Origin: Mangrovimicrobium sp033283325
GTDB lineage: Bacteria; Pseudomonadota; Gammaproteobacteria; Pseudomonadales; Halieaceae
Reading direction: 5' to 3'
Length of the DNA: 64,000 bases
Assembly: GCA_033283325.1 (NCBI GenBank)
Contig: JAWMQO010000001.1
Coordinates: 1,302,001-1,366,000, forward strand
Below the pieces are notes generated by a model. That model was not told the origin of the DNA and did not search any database. It was given only the letters and a program-made list of their open reading frames with translations. Positions 8,573 to 16,786 of the stretch are shown one piece after another (within the stretch, counting starts at the first letter, position 1; every line of letters begins with the position of its first letter). Position numbers and translations under genes: made by a program.

Positions 8573-9514
8573 TCAGGACTGCGCCAGGGCTTCCAGCGCA
8601 GCACTCAGCTCCGCTGGTTCCTCGATGGCGTAGCTGCCCACTGCTTTATCTATCCGGCGAACCAGACCACTCAACACCTTGCCCGGACCACACTCAACGC
8701 ACGCGCTGACGCCGGCCGTTATCATGGTCTGCACACAACTCGTCCACTGCACCGGGCTGTAGATCTGCTCCACCAGCAACTCGCGAATCCGCTCGGGCTC
8801 CGCTTCTGTTTTTGCATGCACGTTATGTACCACCGGAATCTGCGGCGCGGCGATGGCGACATCCGCCATTGCCTCCGCCAGGCGCTCCCCCGCAGGCCGC
8901 ATCAGTGCCGTATGGAAAGGGGCGCTGACCGGCAGCGGCATGGCGCGCTTTGCGCCAGCCTCTTTAAGGGCTGCAATGGCGACCTCAACGGGACCCGCGT
9001 GACCGGCGATCACAACCTGCCCCGGGGAATTGAAATTGACCGCAGCGACCACCCCGTCGGTTTCTTCACAGATGCGGTTGATGGTGTCATCGTCCAGGCC
9101 GATGATCGCGGCCATGGCGCCTTCACCAACCGGCACCGCGGTCTGCATGAACTGTCCACGCTGGCGCACCAGTCTTACCGCATCGGCGAAGCCCAGGGAG
9201 CCGGCGCAGACCAGCGCCGAGAACTCGCCGAGGCTGTGCCCCGCCATCATGCCCGGAACAACACCGCCTTCGGCTTGCCATGCGCGCCACAGGGCAACGG
9301 ACGATGTCAGCAGCACAGGCTGGGTGGTCTCGGTCAGGTTCAGCGCTTCCTGCTCGCCGTTCTGGATCAGGTCCCAGACGTCGTAGCCCAGAGCCTCGGA
9401 AGCCTCGGCAAAGGTCTCGCGCACGGCCGCATATGCCTCGTAGGCATCTGCCAGCATGCCGACTTTTTGCGATCCCTGCCCCGGGAAAACAAAGGCTGTG
9501 TTTTTTGCGGTCAT
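8573..9514 (-). CDS. fabD: Malonyl-CoA:ACP transacylase
   Basis: A 313-residue enzyme that loads malonyl units on ACP. The N-terminal FVFPGQGSQ, the nucleophile Ser94 in GHSLGEFSAL, the Arg in RLVRQRGQFMQ and the His in SAPFHTALM are present. It is normally preceded by plsX and/or fabH, but here the next gene upstream is rpmF across a 184-nt gap with a perfect hairpin. Confidence 0.97.
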   Translation of the reverse strand: MTAKNTAFVFPGQGSQKVGMLADAYEAYAAVRETFAEASEALGYDVWDLIQNGEQEALNLTETTQPVLLTSSVALWRAWQAEGGVVPGMMAGHSLGEFSALVCAGSLGFADAVRLVRQRGQFMQTAVPVGEGAMAAIIGLDDDTINRICEETDGVVAAVNFNSPGQVVIAGHAGPVEVAIAALKEAGAKRAMPLPVSAPFHTALMRPAGERLAEAMADVAIAAPQIPVVHNVHAKTEAEPERIRELLVEQIYSPVQWTSCVQTMITAGVSACVECGPGKVLSGLVRRIDKAVGSYAIEEPAELSAALEALAQS

Positions 9515-9654
9515 ATACGAACACCCTGTGTCTGGAAATTTGCTTCGAAGTGTACGATCACACCGCCTTTACGCCAAGCAATAGCAGGACGACCACTGCA
9601 CGGGCGTGCAGCGAAAGCGGGAGAATAAAGGGTAAAAACAGGCGGAGGGGGAGA

Positions 9655-9680
9655 TTCGGCGTCACTGCTGTGACGCCGAA
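9655..9680 (-). terminator. Perfect 11-bp hairpin between rpmF and fabD
   Basis: TTCGGCGTCAC and its exact complement flank a TGCT loop, 18 nt after the rpmF stop. The minus-strand RNA lacks a long U-tract after it, although a run of Ts appears about 20 nt further on. It probably limits read-through from the ribosomal protein gene or stabilises the rpmF 3' end. It occupies the position where plsX/fabH usually lie. Confidence 0.5.
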
Positions 9681-9698
9681 GGGGGAGAGGCGCGGTGA

Positions 9699-9881
9699 TC
9701 AGTCTTCCGAGCCGGTATCGACGACTTTCTTGCCGCGATAGAAACCATCTGCGCTCACGTGGTGGCGACGGTGGGTTTCACCTGAAGTCTGATCCACTGA
9801 AAGCGTGTTACCGCCCAGGGAATCGTGTGAACGACGCATGCCGCGACGTGAACGGGTTTTCCTGTTTTGCTGAACTGCCAT
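9699..9881 (-). CDS. rpmF: 50S ribosomal protein L32
   Basis: A 60-residue basic protein (MAVQQNRKTRSRRGMRRSHD start, with RRHHVSADGFYRG near the end). It is the proteobacterial, zinc-free form of L32. It follows yceD by two nt, the near-universal yceD–rpmF arrangement coupling ribosome and lipid synthesis. Confidence 0.97.
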   Translation of the reverse strand: MAVQQNRKTRSRRGMRRSHDSLGGNTLSVDQTSGETHRRHHVSADGFYRGKKVVDTGSED

Positions 9882-9883
9882 GA

Positions 9884-10423
9884 CTAGCTCCTCGGTTCTT
9901 TATCCGGTTTGAGCCGGGCAAGTACGTCGAAAGGATTGGCGCGCTCTGGCGCTGCTTCCGTTTCCTGTATCTCGCCCGAGTAGCCGGACAGTATCTGTTT
10001 ACAATCCTGTGTTTCGTGATAGCTGAAAGCCGGCAGCAGGAGGATCAACTCTTCCTCTACCATGTCCCAACAGTTGCCACCCTCCTCCGGCACCACGATC
10101 GGATCCAGGTACTTCGGCAGGTGCTTTGCCTGGTCGTCAGACCAGACTATCCCAAGCGCCGATTCACCGGACACCGTGAGCGGCATCGGCGAGAGGCAGC
10201 GCTGGCAGGTCACAGAGACACTGGCCTTTATCGACAATGCGACAACAGGCCGGTTTTCCTCGTCCCGGGCGAAGTCCAGCTTCGCCTCGATCTGCCCCTC
10301 ATCGCTGGCCAACTGGGCCCGGAATTGCGGCAAATCTGCGGGTTGCAACGCACCGCTGACACTCACGCCTCGCGAGGCGGCCTTGCGGACGTCCAGCGCG
10401 TTGGGGAGGGGGTCGCTCAACAT
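9884..10423 (-). CDS. yceD: YceD family protein (DUF177)
   Basis: A 179-residue protein of the DUF177 family. The bacterial members have been proposed to act in 23S rRNA/ribosome metabolism. CQRCLSPM and a later NCWD and DCK show conserved cysteines that may bind zinc. An acidic segment (VVPEEGGNCWDMVEEELIL) is typical of the family. It is the first gene of the operon. Its -10 box ends only 8 nt before the ATG, so the mRNA probably starts at or almost at the initiation codon. Confidence 0.9.
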   Translation of the reverse strand: MLSDPLPNALDVRKAASRGVSVSGALQPADLPQFRAQLASDEGQIEAKLDFARDEENRPVVALSIKASVSVTCQRCLSPMPLTVSGESALGIVWSDDQAKHLPKYLDPIVVPEEGGNCWDMVEEELILLLPAFSYHETQDCKQILSGYSGEIQETEAAPERANPFDVLARLKPDKEPRS

Positions 10424-10431
10424 AGGCGCGC

Positions 10432-10460
10432 ATCATAGTGAGGCACCCACCCTTTGTCAA
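10432..10460 (-). promoter_or_regulatory. Near-consensus sigma-70 promoter for the yceD–rpmF–fab operon
   Basis: The minus strand reads TTGACA, a 17-nt spacer, then TATGAT. This is a perfect -35 and a five-of-six -10. Transcription would begin around 10424–10426, leaving a leader of at most a few nucleotides before the yceD ATG at 10423. No other promoter of this strength was noticed in the operon. Confidence 0.85.
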
Positions 10461-10521
10461 AGAAATTTCTATAGAATACAAGCAGTTCGTCCACTTATTC
10501 ACAGAGTTCCCCGGGACCCCG

Positions 10522-11121
10522 ATGTCACTGATTCTCGCCTCCACCTCCCGCTACCGGCAAACCTTGCTGCAGCGCCTGGGTATTCCCTTCAGCACGCGCT
10601 CCCCCGAAGTGGACGAAAGCGCCCTCCCCGGCGAGGCCCCGGACGCACTGGCGCTGCGCCTGGCGGGCGCGAAAGCCGCGGCGATAGCCCGGCAGGACGA
10701 GGAGGCCTGGGTCCTGGGCAGCGACCAGGTCGCCAGCCTGGACGGGCGCCTGCTGGGCAAGCCCGGGGGCTTCGAAGGGGCGCGGGAACAACTGACCGCC
10801 TGCAGCAATCGGGAGGTGCGTTTCTATACCGGGGTGGCGCTGCACCAGGTGGCGCGGAGCTTTGCCGCGGAGGAATTACAGGTAACGACCGTACGCTTCC
10901 GCGCGCTCTCCAGCGCCGAGATCGAAAACTACCTGCAGATCGAGCAGCCCTGGGACTGCGCCGGCAGCTTCAAGTGCGAGGGCCTCGGTATCGCCCTGTT
11001 CGAGTCCATTCACAGTGACGACCCGACCGGCCTCGAGGGCCTGCCGCTGATCGCGACTGCCCGCCTGCTACGGGGCGCGGGTTTCGACCCTCTCGCGGCG
11101 CGGAACCGACCCGGAGGTTAG
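10522..11121 (+). CDS. yceF: Maf-like nucleotide pyrophosphatase (YceF type)
   Basis: A 199-residue Maf/HAM1-fold enzyme. YceF members hydrolyse modified NTPs such as m7GTP. Visible marks are LASTSRYRQTLLQRLG at the N-terminus, SPEVDE, GSDQVASLDG and SFKCEGLGIALF. It is divergent from yceD, a standard neighbour. ATG at 10522 gives the canonical start (MSLILASTS). The 28 upstream codons lie in the promoter region and are not conserved in character. It shares a 4-nt stop overlap with the convergent HAD gene. Confidence 0.92.
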   Translation: MSLILASTSRYRQTLLQRLGIPFSTRSPEVDESALPGEAPDALALRLAGAKAAAIARQDEEAWVLGSDQVASLDGRLLGKPGGFEGAREQLTACSNREVRFYTGVALHQVARSFAAEELQVTTVRFRALSSAEIENYLQIEQPWDCAGSFKCEGLGIALFESIHSDDPTGLEGLPLIATARLLRGAGFDPLAARNRPGG

Positions 11122-11759
11122 CGGGCGAGTTGGGGAAGGTCGAGCAGTTGCGGCAGGCTGTCGACGATGGCCACGGGTTTGTGGGCCTGCAGGCGCTCCG
11201 GGGCGTGGGCGCCGAAGCTGACGCCAATCGAGGCGATGCCGGCATTGGCGGCCATCTCCAGGTCGTATTCGGTATCGCCCACCATGATGACCTCGGCGGG
11301 GTCGATGCCCCGCTCCTCGATGATCTCCACCAGCATCAGCGGGTCGGGCTTGGAGCGGGTTTCATCGGCGCAGCGACTGGCGTCGAAGAATGACGCCATA
11401 TCCAGTGCGCCCAGCACCCGGTCGAGACCCCGCCGGCTTTTACCTGTGGCCACCGCCAGCCCGAAGCCACGGGATTTCAGGGCGTGCAGCGTCTCCAGCG
11501 CCCCTGGGAACAGAGCCGGCGTAGCGGCGTGATTGGACACATAATGGCCCGAGTAGACCCTGGCGATCTCCAGCCGCAAATCTTCCGGCTCGGCGGGAAA
11601 CAGCATTTCTATCGCCTGCGGCAGTCCGAGACCGATAATGTTGGCCGCTGCACTTTCGGACGGCATTTCCAGGCCCAATTCATGAGCAGCCGAACGGACA
11701 CTCGCGACAATCTGGGCCACTGAATCACAGAGGGTCCCGTCCCAGTCAAAGATCACCAT
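11118..11759 (-). CDS. HAD-superfamily phosphatase (phosphoglycolate phosphatase-like)
   Basis: A 213-residue HAD subfamily I hydrolase. Motif I is FDWDGTLCDS with the nucleophile Asp, motif II is AVATGKSRRG, and motif III/IV is KPDPLMLVEI plus MVGDTEYDLEMAANAG. In Pseudomonas a similar gene next to rluC is annotated as a Gph-like phosphatase or as MupP, which acts on MurNAc-6-phosphate. Neither substrate can be chosen from sequence alone. It follows rluC on the same strand with a 29-nt gap. Confidence 0.88.
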   Translation of the reverse strand: MVIFDWDGTLCDSVAQIVASVRSAAHELGLEMPSESAAANIIGLGLPQAIEMLFPAEPEDLRLEIARVYSGHYVSNHAATPALFPGALETLHALKSRGFGLAVATGKSRRGLDRVLGALDMASFFDASRCADETRSKPDPLMLVEIIEERGIDPAEVIMVGDTEYDLEMAANAGIASIGVSFGAHAPERLQAHKPVAIVDSLPQLLDLPQLAR

Positions 11760-11788
11760 AAATAAATAAATACCCGTAGAAATATTAG

Positions 11789-12739
11789 TTACTTACGAAG
11801 CTTTTCCAGAATTTTTGTCAACTCGTCATCAAGTGGCGCGTGGAACGCCATGACCCCCTTCTCCGGGAGCTTGAGGGACAACTCGCTGGCGTGCAGGAAC
11901 AGGCGCTTGAGCCCGAGCTCCCGGCAGATCGCCTCGCCCTCTTCCGAGCCGTATTTGGCGTCGCCCAGCAGGGGAAAGCCGGCATGCTGGGCGTGCACCC
12001 GAATCTGGTGGGTACGGCCGGTGACTGGCTTCGCCTGCACCAGAGTGGTGCGAGCGAAGCGCTCCACCACACTGAACTCGGTGATCGACGGCTTGCCGCC
12101 CCGCTCTACCCGGACCATACGCTCACCGGAGCGCAACACGTTTTTCTGCAGGGGGGCCTCGACCCGCGACAGGGCCTTGGGCCACTTTCCCGCCACCAGG
12201 GCGAGATAGCGCTTGTCGACTTCGTCGCCGCGCAGCTGGCGATGCAACTCGCGCAACAGTGCCGGGCGGCGGGCAACCAGGATCAGGCCGGAGGTATCGC
12301 GGTCCAAACGGTGTACCAGTTCGAGGAAGCGGTCCCGCGGGCGCATCTGGCGCAGGCTTTCGATCAGGCCGTAATTCAGGCCGCTGCCGCCGTGGACCGC
12401 CAGCCCCGAGGGCTTATTGAGGACCAGCAGCGAGGCATCCTCGTAGACGATGCCCGCCTCGATTCGCTCCATCCAGTGCCGCGGCACCTGGGCCGCCTCA
12501 CTCGGCGCAGGCGTGCGCAGGGGTGGCAGGCGAACGCTGTCCCCCGCCTCGAGGCGGTAGTCCGGCTTCACCCGCCCCTTGTTGACGCGTATCTCGCCTT
12601 TGCGCAGGGCTTTGTAGAGGCGTGTACGCGGCACACCCTTCAATTCGCGCTGGAGATAGTTGTCCAGCCGCTGGCCTGCGTAATCCGCATCGACGACGAG
12701 GTGCCTGACCCCTGGGCTTGAACTTTCAGTGTCTGCCAT
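11789..12739 (-). CDS. rluC: 23S rRNA pseudouridine synthase RluC
   Basis: A 316-residue RluA-family pseudouridine synthase. An N-terminal S4 RNA-binding domain (AGQRLDNYLQRELKGVPRTR) precedes the catalytic domain with HRLDRDTSGLILVA, which holds the catalytic Asp. RTHQIRVHAQHAGFPLLGD follows. RluC modifies 23S positions 955, 2504 and 2580 in E. coli. Divergence from rne is a hallmark of RluC. ATG at 12739 is used; the longer open frame upstream lies in the rne/rluC intergenic region. Confidence 0.95.
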   Translation of the reverse strand: MADTESSSPGVRHLVVDADYAGQRLDNYLQRELKGVPRTRLYKALRKGEIRVNKGRVKPDYRLEAGDSVRLPPLRTPAPSEAAQVPRHWMERIEAGIVYEDASLLVLNKPSGLAVHGGSGLNYGLIESLRQMRPRDRFLELVHRLDRDTSGLILVARRPALLRELHRQLRGDEVDKRYLALVAGKWPKALSRVEAPLQKNVLRSGERMVRVERGGKPSITEFSVVERFARTTLVQAKPVTGRTHQIRVHAQHAGFPLLGDAKYGSEEGEAICRELGLKRLFLHASELSLKLPEKGVMAFHAPLDDELTKILEKLRK

Positions 12740-13385
12740 AAATAACGGAAATTGTTTAACTTTCTGTGAACATAATGGTAACATTCGCCTCGCGTGGCAG
12801 CAGCCTCCTGCCTGTCGGGGATATGACCGGCAAGGGAGGCGAGCGCAAACCTGAACTGGCGATGATTGGGCCTGCCGACATTTTTGCAAGGTACCGCCAG
12901 ACCAGCCACGTGCAATGGAGCTGATCCGAAGTGGGTATAACGGGCCTGACCCTTGATCCCACAAATGACCGATCAGCGTTGTAACTAACCGGGCAGCAGA
13001 ATCTGCCGGGACACAGAATCAGAAGTGACTTCGTGGTGGTGTTGCCCGACCCAGGTGCAGCGACACTACCAAAAAGGCGGAATGAGTACCATTCCCCTCC
13101 ACCGCCAGCCGGCAGTTTTTCACCAGTTTGGCGGATACGGATGCGCAGACCGCGCATTGAAAAAAGTGCACCTGGATGCCGGAAATCGCGCCCCTGTTAG
13201 CGGGCTCCGGGCCAGAGCGAGTGTGACTACCAAGCCAGATAACCAGGCTTTAAAAACAAACGCTAGAAGCTCTATTAAAAGGCCCCGACCGTTTTCCGAT
13301 AGGCCCCATGCGAACTTTGCCAGGGCCCGCATAAACTGATTCCTGCCCCGCCAGGCCTGTCGTCCACAGGTTCTATGGCACATTT
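12740..13385. other. Divergent rluC/rne regulatory region with long rne leader
   Basis: This 646-nt region holds no credible gene. In enterobacteria the rne mRNA has a leader of a few hundred nt through which RNase E controls its own message, and a leader of similar scale fits here. A hairpin-forming stretch lies near 12990–13011 (CCGGGCAG...CTGCCGGG, imperfect). AT-rich DNA beside rluC (12740–12790) likely carries the rluC promoter. The leader's role is inferred by analogy. Confidence 0.5.
13249..13278 (+). promoter_or_regulatory. Possible rne promoter
   Basis: TTTAAA, an 18-nt spacer, and TATTAA lie about 110 nt before the rne ATG in otherwise GC-rich DNA. This is a moderate match only, and further upstream promoters are possible given the length of the intergenic region. 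Confidence 0.3.
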
Positions 13386-16316
13386 ATGAAGAAAATGCTT
13401 ATCAACGCAACTCAACCCGAGGAGTTGCGTGTCGCCCTGGTCGATGGCCAGCGACTCTACGATCTCGACATCGAAAACCGCACCCGCATCCAGAAGAAAT
13501 CCAACGTCTATAAAGGCAAGATCACCCGGGTCGAACCCAGCCTGGAAGCCGCCTTCGTCGACTTCGGCGCCGAGCGCCACGGTTTCCTGCCACTGAAGGA
13601 AATCTCCCGCGAATACTTCCACCGCAAACCCGACGGCGACGGCCGCACCAAGATCAAGGACGTGGTCAAGGAAGGTACCGAAATCATCGTCCAGGTGGAC
13701 AAGGAAGAGCGCGGCAACAAGGGCGCGGCCCTGACCACCTTCATCTCCCTCGCCGGCCGCTACATGGTCCTGATGCCCAACAACCCTCGTGCGGGCGGTA
13801 TCTCCCGGCGTATCGAGGGCGACGACCGCACCGAGCTGCGTGAAGCGCTCTCCGCCCTGGAGATCCCCAACGGCATGGGTGTGATCATCCGCACCGCTGG
13901 CGTGGGCCGCTCCTCCGAGGAACTGCAGTGGGACCTCAACTACCTGCTGCAACTCTGGGAGAAAATCACCGAGGCCAACGAAGAGGTCAAGGCGCCTGCC
14001 CTGCTGTTCCAGGAAAGCAACGTCATCATCCGCGCGATCCGCGACTACCTTCGGGACGATATCGACCAGGTCATGATCGACCAGAGCGACGCCTTCGAAC
14101 AGGCGAAGGACTTCGTCTCCATGGTCATGCCCAAGTTCAGCAACCGCCTGAAGCTCTACGAAGACAACATCCCCCTGTTTAACCGCTTCCAGATCGAAAG
14201 CCAGATCGAGACCGCCTTCCAGCGCGAGGTTCGCCTCCCCTCCGGCGGCTCCATCGTCATCGACCCGACCGAGGCCCTGGTGTCCATCGACATCAACTCC
14301 GCCCGGGCGACCCGCGGCTCCGATATCGAGGAGACCGCCCTGCAGACCAACCTCGAGGCGGCGGACGAGATCGCCCGCCAGCTGCGACTGCGCGACATGG
14401 GCGGCCTGGTAGTCATCGACTTCATCGACATGCTCGCCTCGCGCAACCAGCGGGCGGTGGAAAACCGCGTACGCGACGCCCTGAGCATCGACCGCGCGCG
14501 GGTCCAGGTGGGCCGTATCTCCCGCTTCGGCCTGCTGGAGATGTCCCGCCAGCGCCTGCGCCCCTCGCTGGGCGAGACCAGCAACATCGTCTGCCCGCGC
14601 TGCACCGGCCAGGGCACCATCCGTGACACCAAGTCCCTCGCCCTGTCCATCCTGCGCCTTCTGGAAGAAGAGGCGATCAAGGAACGCAGTGCAGAAGTCC
14701 GCGCCATCGTGCCGGTTGACGTCGCGGCCTTCCTGCTCAACGAGAAGCGCGTCGCGCTGACCGACATCGAGCGTGAAACCAAGGTCCGGGTGCTGGTTAT
14801 CCCCAACCCCAACCTGGAGACCCCGCACTTCGAAGTGCAGCGCCTGCGCGACGACGAAGTCGAAGGCAACCACGAAGCCAGTTACGACGTGGACATCGCC
14901 GCCCCGGACATGGACGCGATTACCGATCGCCAGCCCTCGGTACCGCGCCAGCCCGAGGCCGCAGTCAAGGGCATCAAGCCCCAGGGTCCCGCGCCCCAGG
15001 CAGCCGAGCCTGCGGCAGCAGCCGAATCCGCCCAGCCTGCACGCCAGGCCGCGCCAACCCCGGTAGCACCAATGAAGCCCGGACTGTTCGGCCGCCTGTG
15101 GAGCGCCATCGTCGGCGATACCGAGGCCCAGCCCGCCAATGACGAGCCCGCGCGCAAGCCCGCCCCCGCCAAAAAGACCGGCGGCGGCAGGAAAAGCGAA
15201 GGCAAGCAGGAGGCCCGGCAGGACGGCAGGCAGAAGCGCAGTGGTGAAGGCCAGGGCAGGAGCCAGGGCCAGCCAAGGAACCGCCGCAAGCCGCGCAACG
15301 ACCGCCAGCCCGAAAACCAGCGCTCCGAAGAGCAGGCTCAGGAGACCGTCCAGGGCCGCGAACGCAGCGAGGAGTCTCGCAACAAGCCGCGGGACGAGAA
15401 TCGCGGCCGCCGCCGTCGCGGCAACGGCCAGGGCCGCAGGTCCGATGCCGACGCCGCACCTAAGTCCCAGCCCCGGGAACAACAGGTCGAGGAAGAAAGC
15501 GTAGAGACTGCCGAGAACGGGCAACAGCCGCGCAAGCGCCCCTCCGACATGAAGCGCGAGCAGCCCCAGCGCCGCCGACGTAACCGTGGCCGCAGGCCTG
15601 ATGACGAAGCCGCTTCCCAGGATTCTCCCCAGACTGCGACTGTGGATGCGGCGGCCGAGCAGGCCCAGCCGGCTGAGCGGCCCAAGCCTCCCGTTGAAGT
15701 GGAAGTCGCCAGCGCACCCGAAGCGCGTCCGGAGCCGGTAATCGAAACCCCCGCCGCCAACGCCGAGGCACTTGCCGAGGCAGAGCAGGTGCAGGCGAGC
15801 AGCACTGCGATCGAGGAAAACCTGGCGGCCGGCCTTGAAGCCGCTGCGAGCTCCTTCGTGAACGAGAGCGACAACAGCGAAACGCCGCAGGAAGCACTCA
15901 TCCCTGAAACCACGCCACAGGTGGCGAGCGATGAACCTGTTGTGGTGAGCACTGAACAGGTAGCAGCGGAAGTGGCTCCTGTCGCGGAAGTCGCCGAGCC
16001 GACAAGCGCGCCGGTGGAAGCAGCTCCAGTGCAGGAGGCTCAAGCGAAGGAAGAAGCGGCTCCAGTCGAGGAAGCTCCCGCCCCGGCAGCGCCGGTCGGC
16101 CTCACCGCCGAAGGACGGGCACTGAACGACCCGCGTGTCGCCGCGAAGCCGGTGGACAACCTGGTGGTCAACACTGCCCACCCTGTCCTCTTCAAGGACT
16201 ACGTGGCCCCGCCGGCAGTTCACAGCGGCCGGGTAGCGCCCCGCGCAGCCAATGATCCACGTGGCCCACTGGCCGCCGAGGCACCTGCGCAAGTCGCCGA
16301 AGCCGCGCATTCCTGA
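13386..16316 (+). CDS. rne: Ribonuclease E
   Basis: A 976-residue essential endoribonuclease and scaffold of the RNA degradosome. An S1 RNA-binding domain is at about 36–120. The catalytic Asp residues correspond to Asp302 (IDINSARATRG) and Asp345 (VVIDFIDM). The zinc-link CPRC is at Cys403/Cys406, one residue off the E. coli numbering. From about 520 on the protein is low-complexity: first Pro/Ala, then an Arg/Lys/Gln-rich RNA-binding stretch (about 590–740), then a Glu/Ala/Pro-rich tail. This matches the disordered degradosome-scaffold half. A basic segment MKPGLFGRLWSAIVG (about 562–576) looks like the membrane-binding amphipathic helix. Confidence 0.97.
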   Translation: MKKMLINATQPEELRVALVDGQRLYDLDIENRTRIQKKSNVYKGKITRVEPSLEAAFVDFGAERHGFLPLKEISREYFHRKPDGDGRTKIKDVVKEGTEIIVQVDKEERGNKGAALTTFISLAGRYMVLMPNNPRAGGISRRIEGDDRTELREALSALEIPNGMGVIIRTAGVGRSSEELQWDLNYLLQLWEKITEANEEVKAPALLFQESNVIIRAIRDYLRDDIDQVMIDQSDAFEQAKDFVSMVMPKFSNRLKLYEDNIPLFNRFQIESQIETAFQREVRLPSGGSIVIDPTEALVSIDINSARATRGSDIEETALQTNLEAADEIARQLRLRDMGGLVVIDFIDMLASRNQRAVENRVRDALSIDRARVQVGRISRFGLLEMSRQRLRPSLGETSNIVCPRCTGQGTIRDTKSLALSILRLLEEEAIKERSAEVRAIVPVDVAAFLLNEKRVALTDIERETKVRVLVIPNPNLETPHFEVQRLRDDEVEGNHEASYDVDIAAPDMDAITDRQPSVPRQPEAAVKGIKPQGPAPQAAEPAAAAESAQPARQAAPTPVAPMKPGLFGRLWSAIVGDTEAQPANDEPARKPAPAKKTGGGRKSEGKQEARQDGRQKRSGEGQGRSQGQPRNRRKPRNDRQPENQRSEEQAQETVQGRERSEESRNKPRDENRGRRRRGNGQGRRSDADAAPKSQPREQQVEEESVETAENGQQPRKRPSDMKREQPQRRRRNRGRRPDDEAASQDSPQTATVDAAAEQAQPAERPKPPVEVEVASAPEARPEPVIETPAANAEALAEAEQVQASSTAIEENLAAGLEAAASSFVNESDNSETPQEALIPETTPQVASDEPVVVSTEQVAAEVAPVAEVAEPTSAPVEAAPVQEAQAKEEAAPVEEAPAPAAPVGLTAEGRALNDPRVAAKPVDNLVVNTAHPVLFKDYVAPPAVHSGRVAPRAANDPRGPLAAEAPAQVAEAAHS

Positions 16317-16320
16317 GCAC

Positions 16321-16373
16321 CGGGGGAGCAATCCCCCGCGTAACAACGGCGTTCTTTTCGAACGCCGCTGTTA
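16321..16373 (+). terminator. Two hairpins after rne
   Basis: A CGGGGGA/TCCCCCG hairpin (16321–16338) is followed directly by a longer stem, TAACA plus CGGCGTTC pairing with GAACGCCG plus TGTTA (16341–16373). No T-tract follows, so the pair may mark a processed or rho-assisted rne 3' end. Confidence 0.5.
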
Positions 16374-16388
16374 TCTCGCTTCATTCCC

Positions 16389-16416
16389 TTGTGCGGCATT
16401 TTGTTACAGGTATAAT
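16389..16416 (+). promoter_or_regulatory. tRNA-Ser promoter
   Basis: TTGTGC, 16-nt spacer, TATAAT, then a GC-rich discriminator (GCCGCC) typical of stable-RNA promoters under stringent control. The start would fall near 16423, about 40 nt before the mature tRNA. Confidence 0.65.
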
Positions 16417-16465
16417 GCCGCCTGCTTCGCGCCAAACAGGCGCTAAAACAGAGCAATAGTTTTCC

Positions 16466-16553
16466 GGTGGGCTGGCTGAGTGGTCGAAAGCGGCGGTCTT
16501 GAAAACCGTTGAGGGGAGACCCTCCCGGGGTTCGAATCCCTGGCCCACCGCCA
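16466..16553 (+). tRNA. tRNA-Ser (anticodon UGA)
   Basis: An 88-nt class II tRNA. The acceptor arm GGTGGGC pairs with GCCCACC, with discriminator G and an encoded CCA. The anticodon loop CTTGAAA gives UGA. The long variable arm (GAGGGGAGACCCTCC) and T-loop GTTCGAATC are clear. A perfect intrinsic terminator follows within 10 nt. Confidence 0.97.
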
Positions 16554-16560
16554 TACAAAA

Positions 16561-16587
16561 AAAGGACCCGAAAGGGTCCTTTTTTTA
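16561..16587 (+). terminator. Intrinsic terminator of tRNA-Ser
   Basis: AAAGGACCC / GGGTCCTTT with a GAAA tetraloop, a preceding A-run and a following T-run. This is a strong rho-independent terminator, and the A-run makes it potentially bidirectional. Confidence 0.92.
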
Positions 16588-16597
16588 TGCCGTTGAA

Positions 16598-16625
16598 TCA
16601 GGCCCTGGTTCGAGTCCACACCACC
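16598..16625 (+). other. Possible tRNA 3'-end relic
   Basis: GGTTCGAGTCC (16607–16617) matches a tRNA T-loop, followed by CACACCACC. Only three T-stem pairs form and nothing upstream folds as the rest of a tRNA. It could be the scar of an integration or duplication at the neighbouring tRNA-Ser, or chance. Confidence 0.25.
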
Positions 16626-16717
16626 TTTCACTGGATCCCCGCACACTCATCCGAGCACGCTTCCCAGTAACGCGCTCACCATACTGCGCCAACGACGGCA
16701 GGTTCACCCCCTCCCAT

Positions 16718-16758
16718 TAAATAAATCATTTGAGTTATTTATTTATCCGGTCTAATGT
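16718..16758 (+). promoter_or_regulatory. Promoter and palindromic operator of the tetR–sulfatase operon
   Basis: A promoter with -35 TTGAGT (16730–16735), 17-nt spacer and -10 TAATGT (16753–16758). A perfect 9-bp inverted repeat, TAAATAAAT (16718–16726) and ATTTATTTA (16737–16745), separated by 10 nt, brackets the -35 box. Such symmetry over a promoter directly upstream of a TetR gene is the expected layout of an autoregulatory operator. Binding is inferred. Confidence 0.65.
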
Positions 16759-16786
16759 AGCCCAAGCTTGAACAAGGGTAGCTCCC

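Noticed and set aside
13275..16346. A 1023-codon minus-strand open frame opposite rne
   Set aside because: It is the mirror of the strongly supported RNase E gene in GC-rich DNA; the translation is low-complexity and lacks any family motif.
16220..16646. Minus-strand frames across tRNA-Ser with WARDSNPGR-like text
   Set aside because: They are translations of tRNA sequence, a known artefact.
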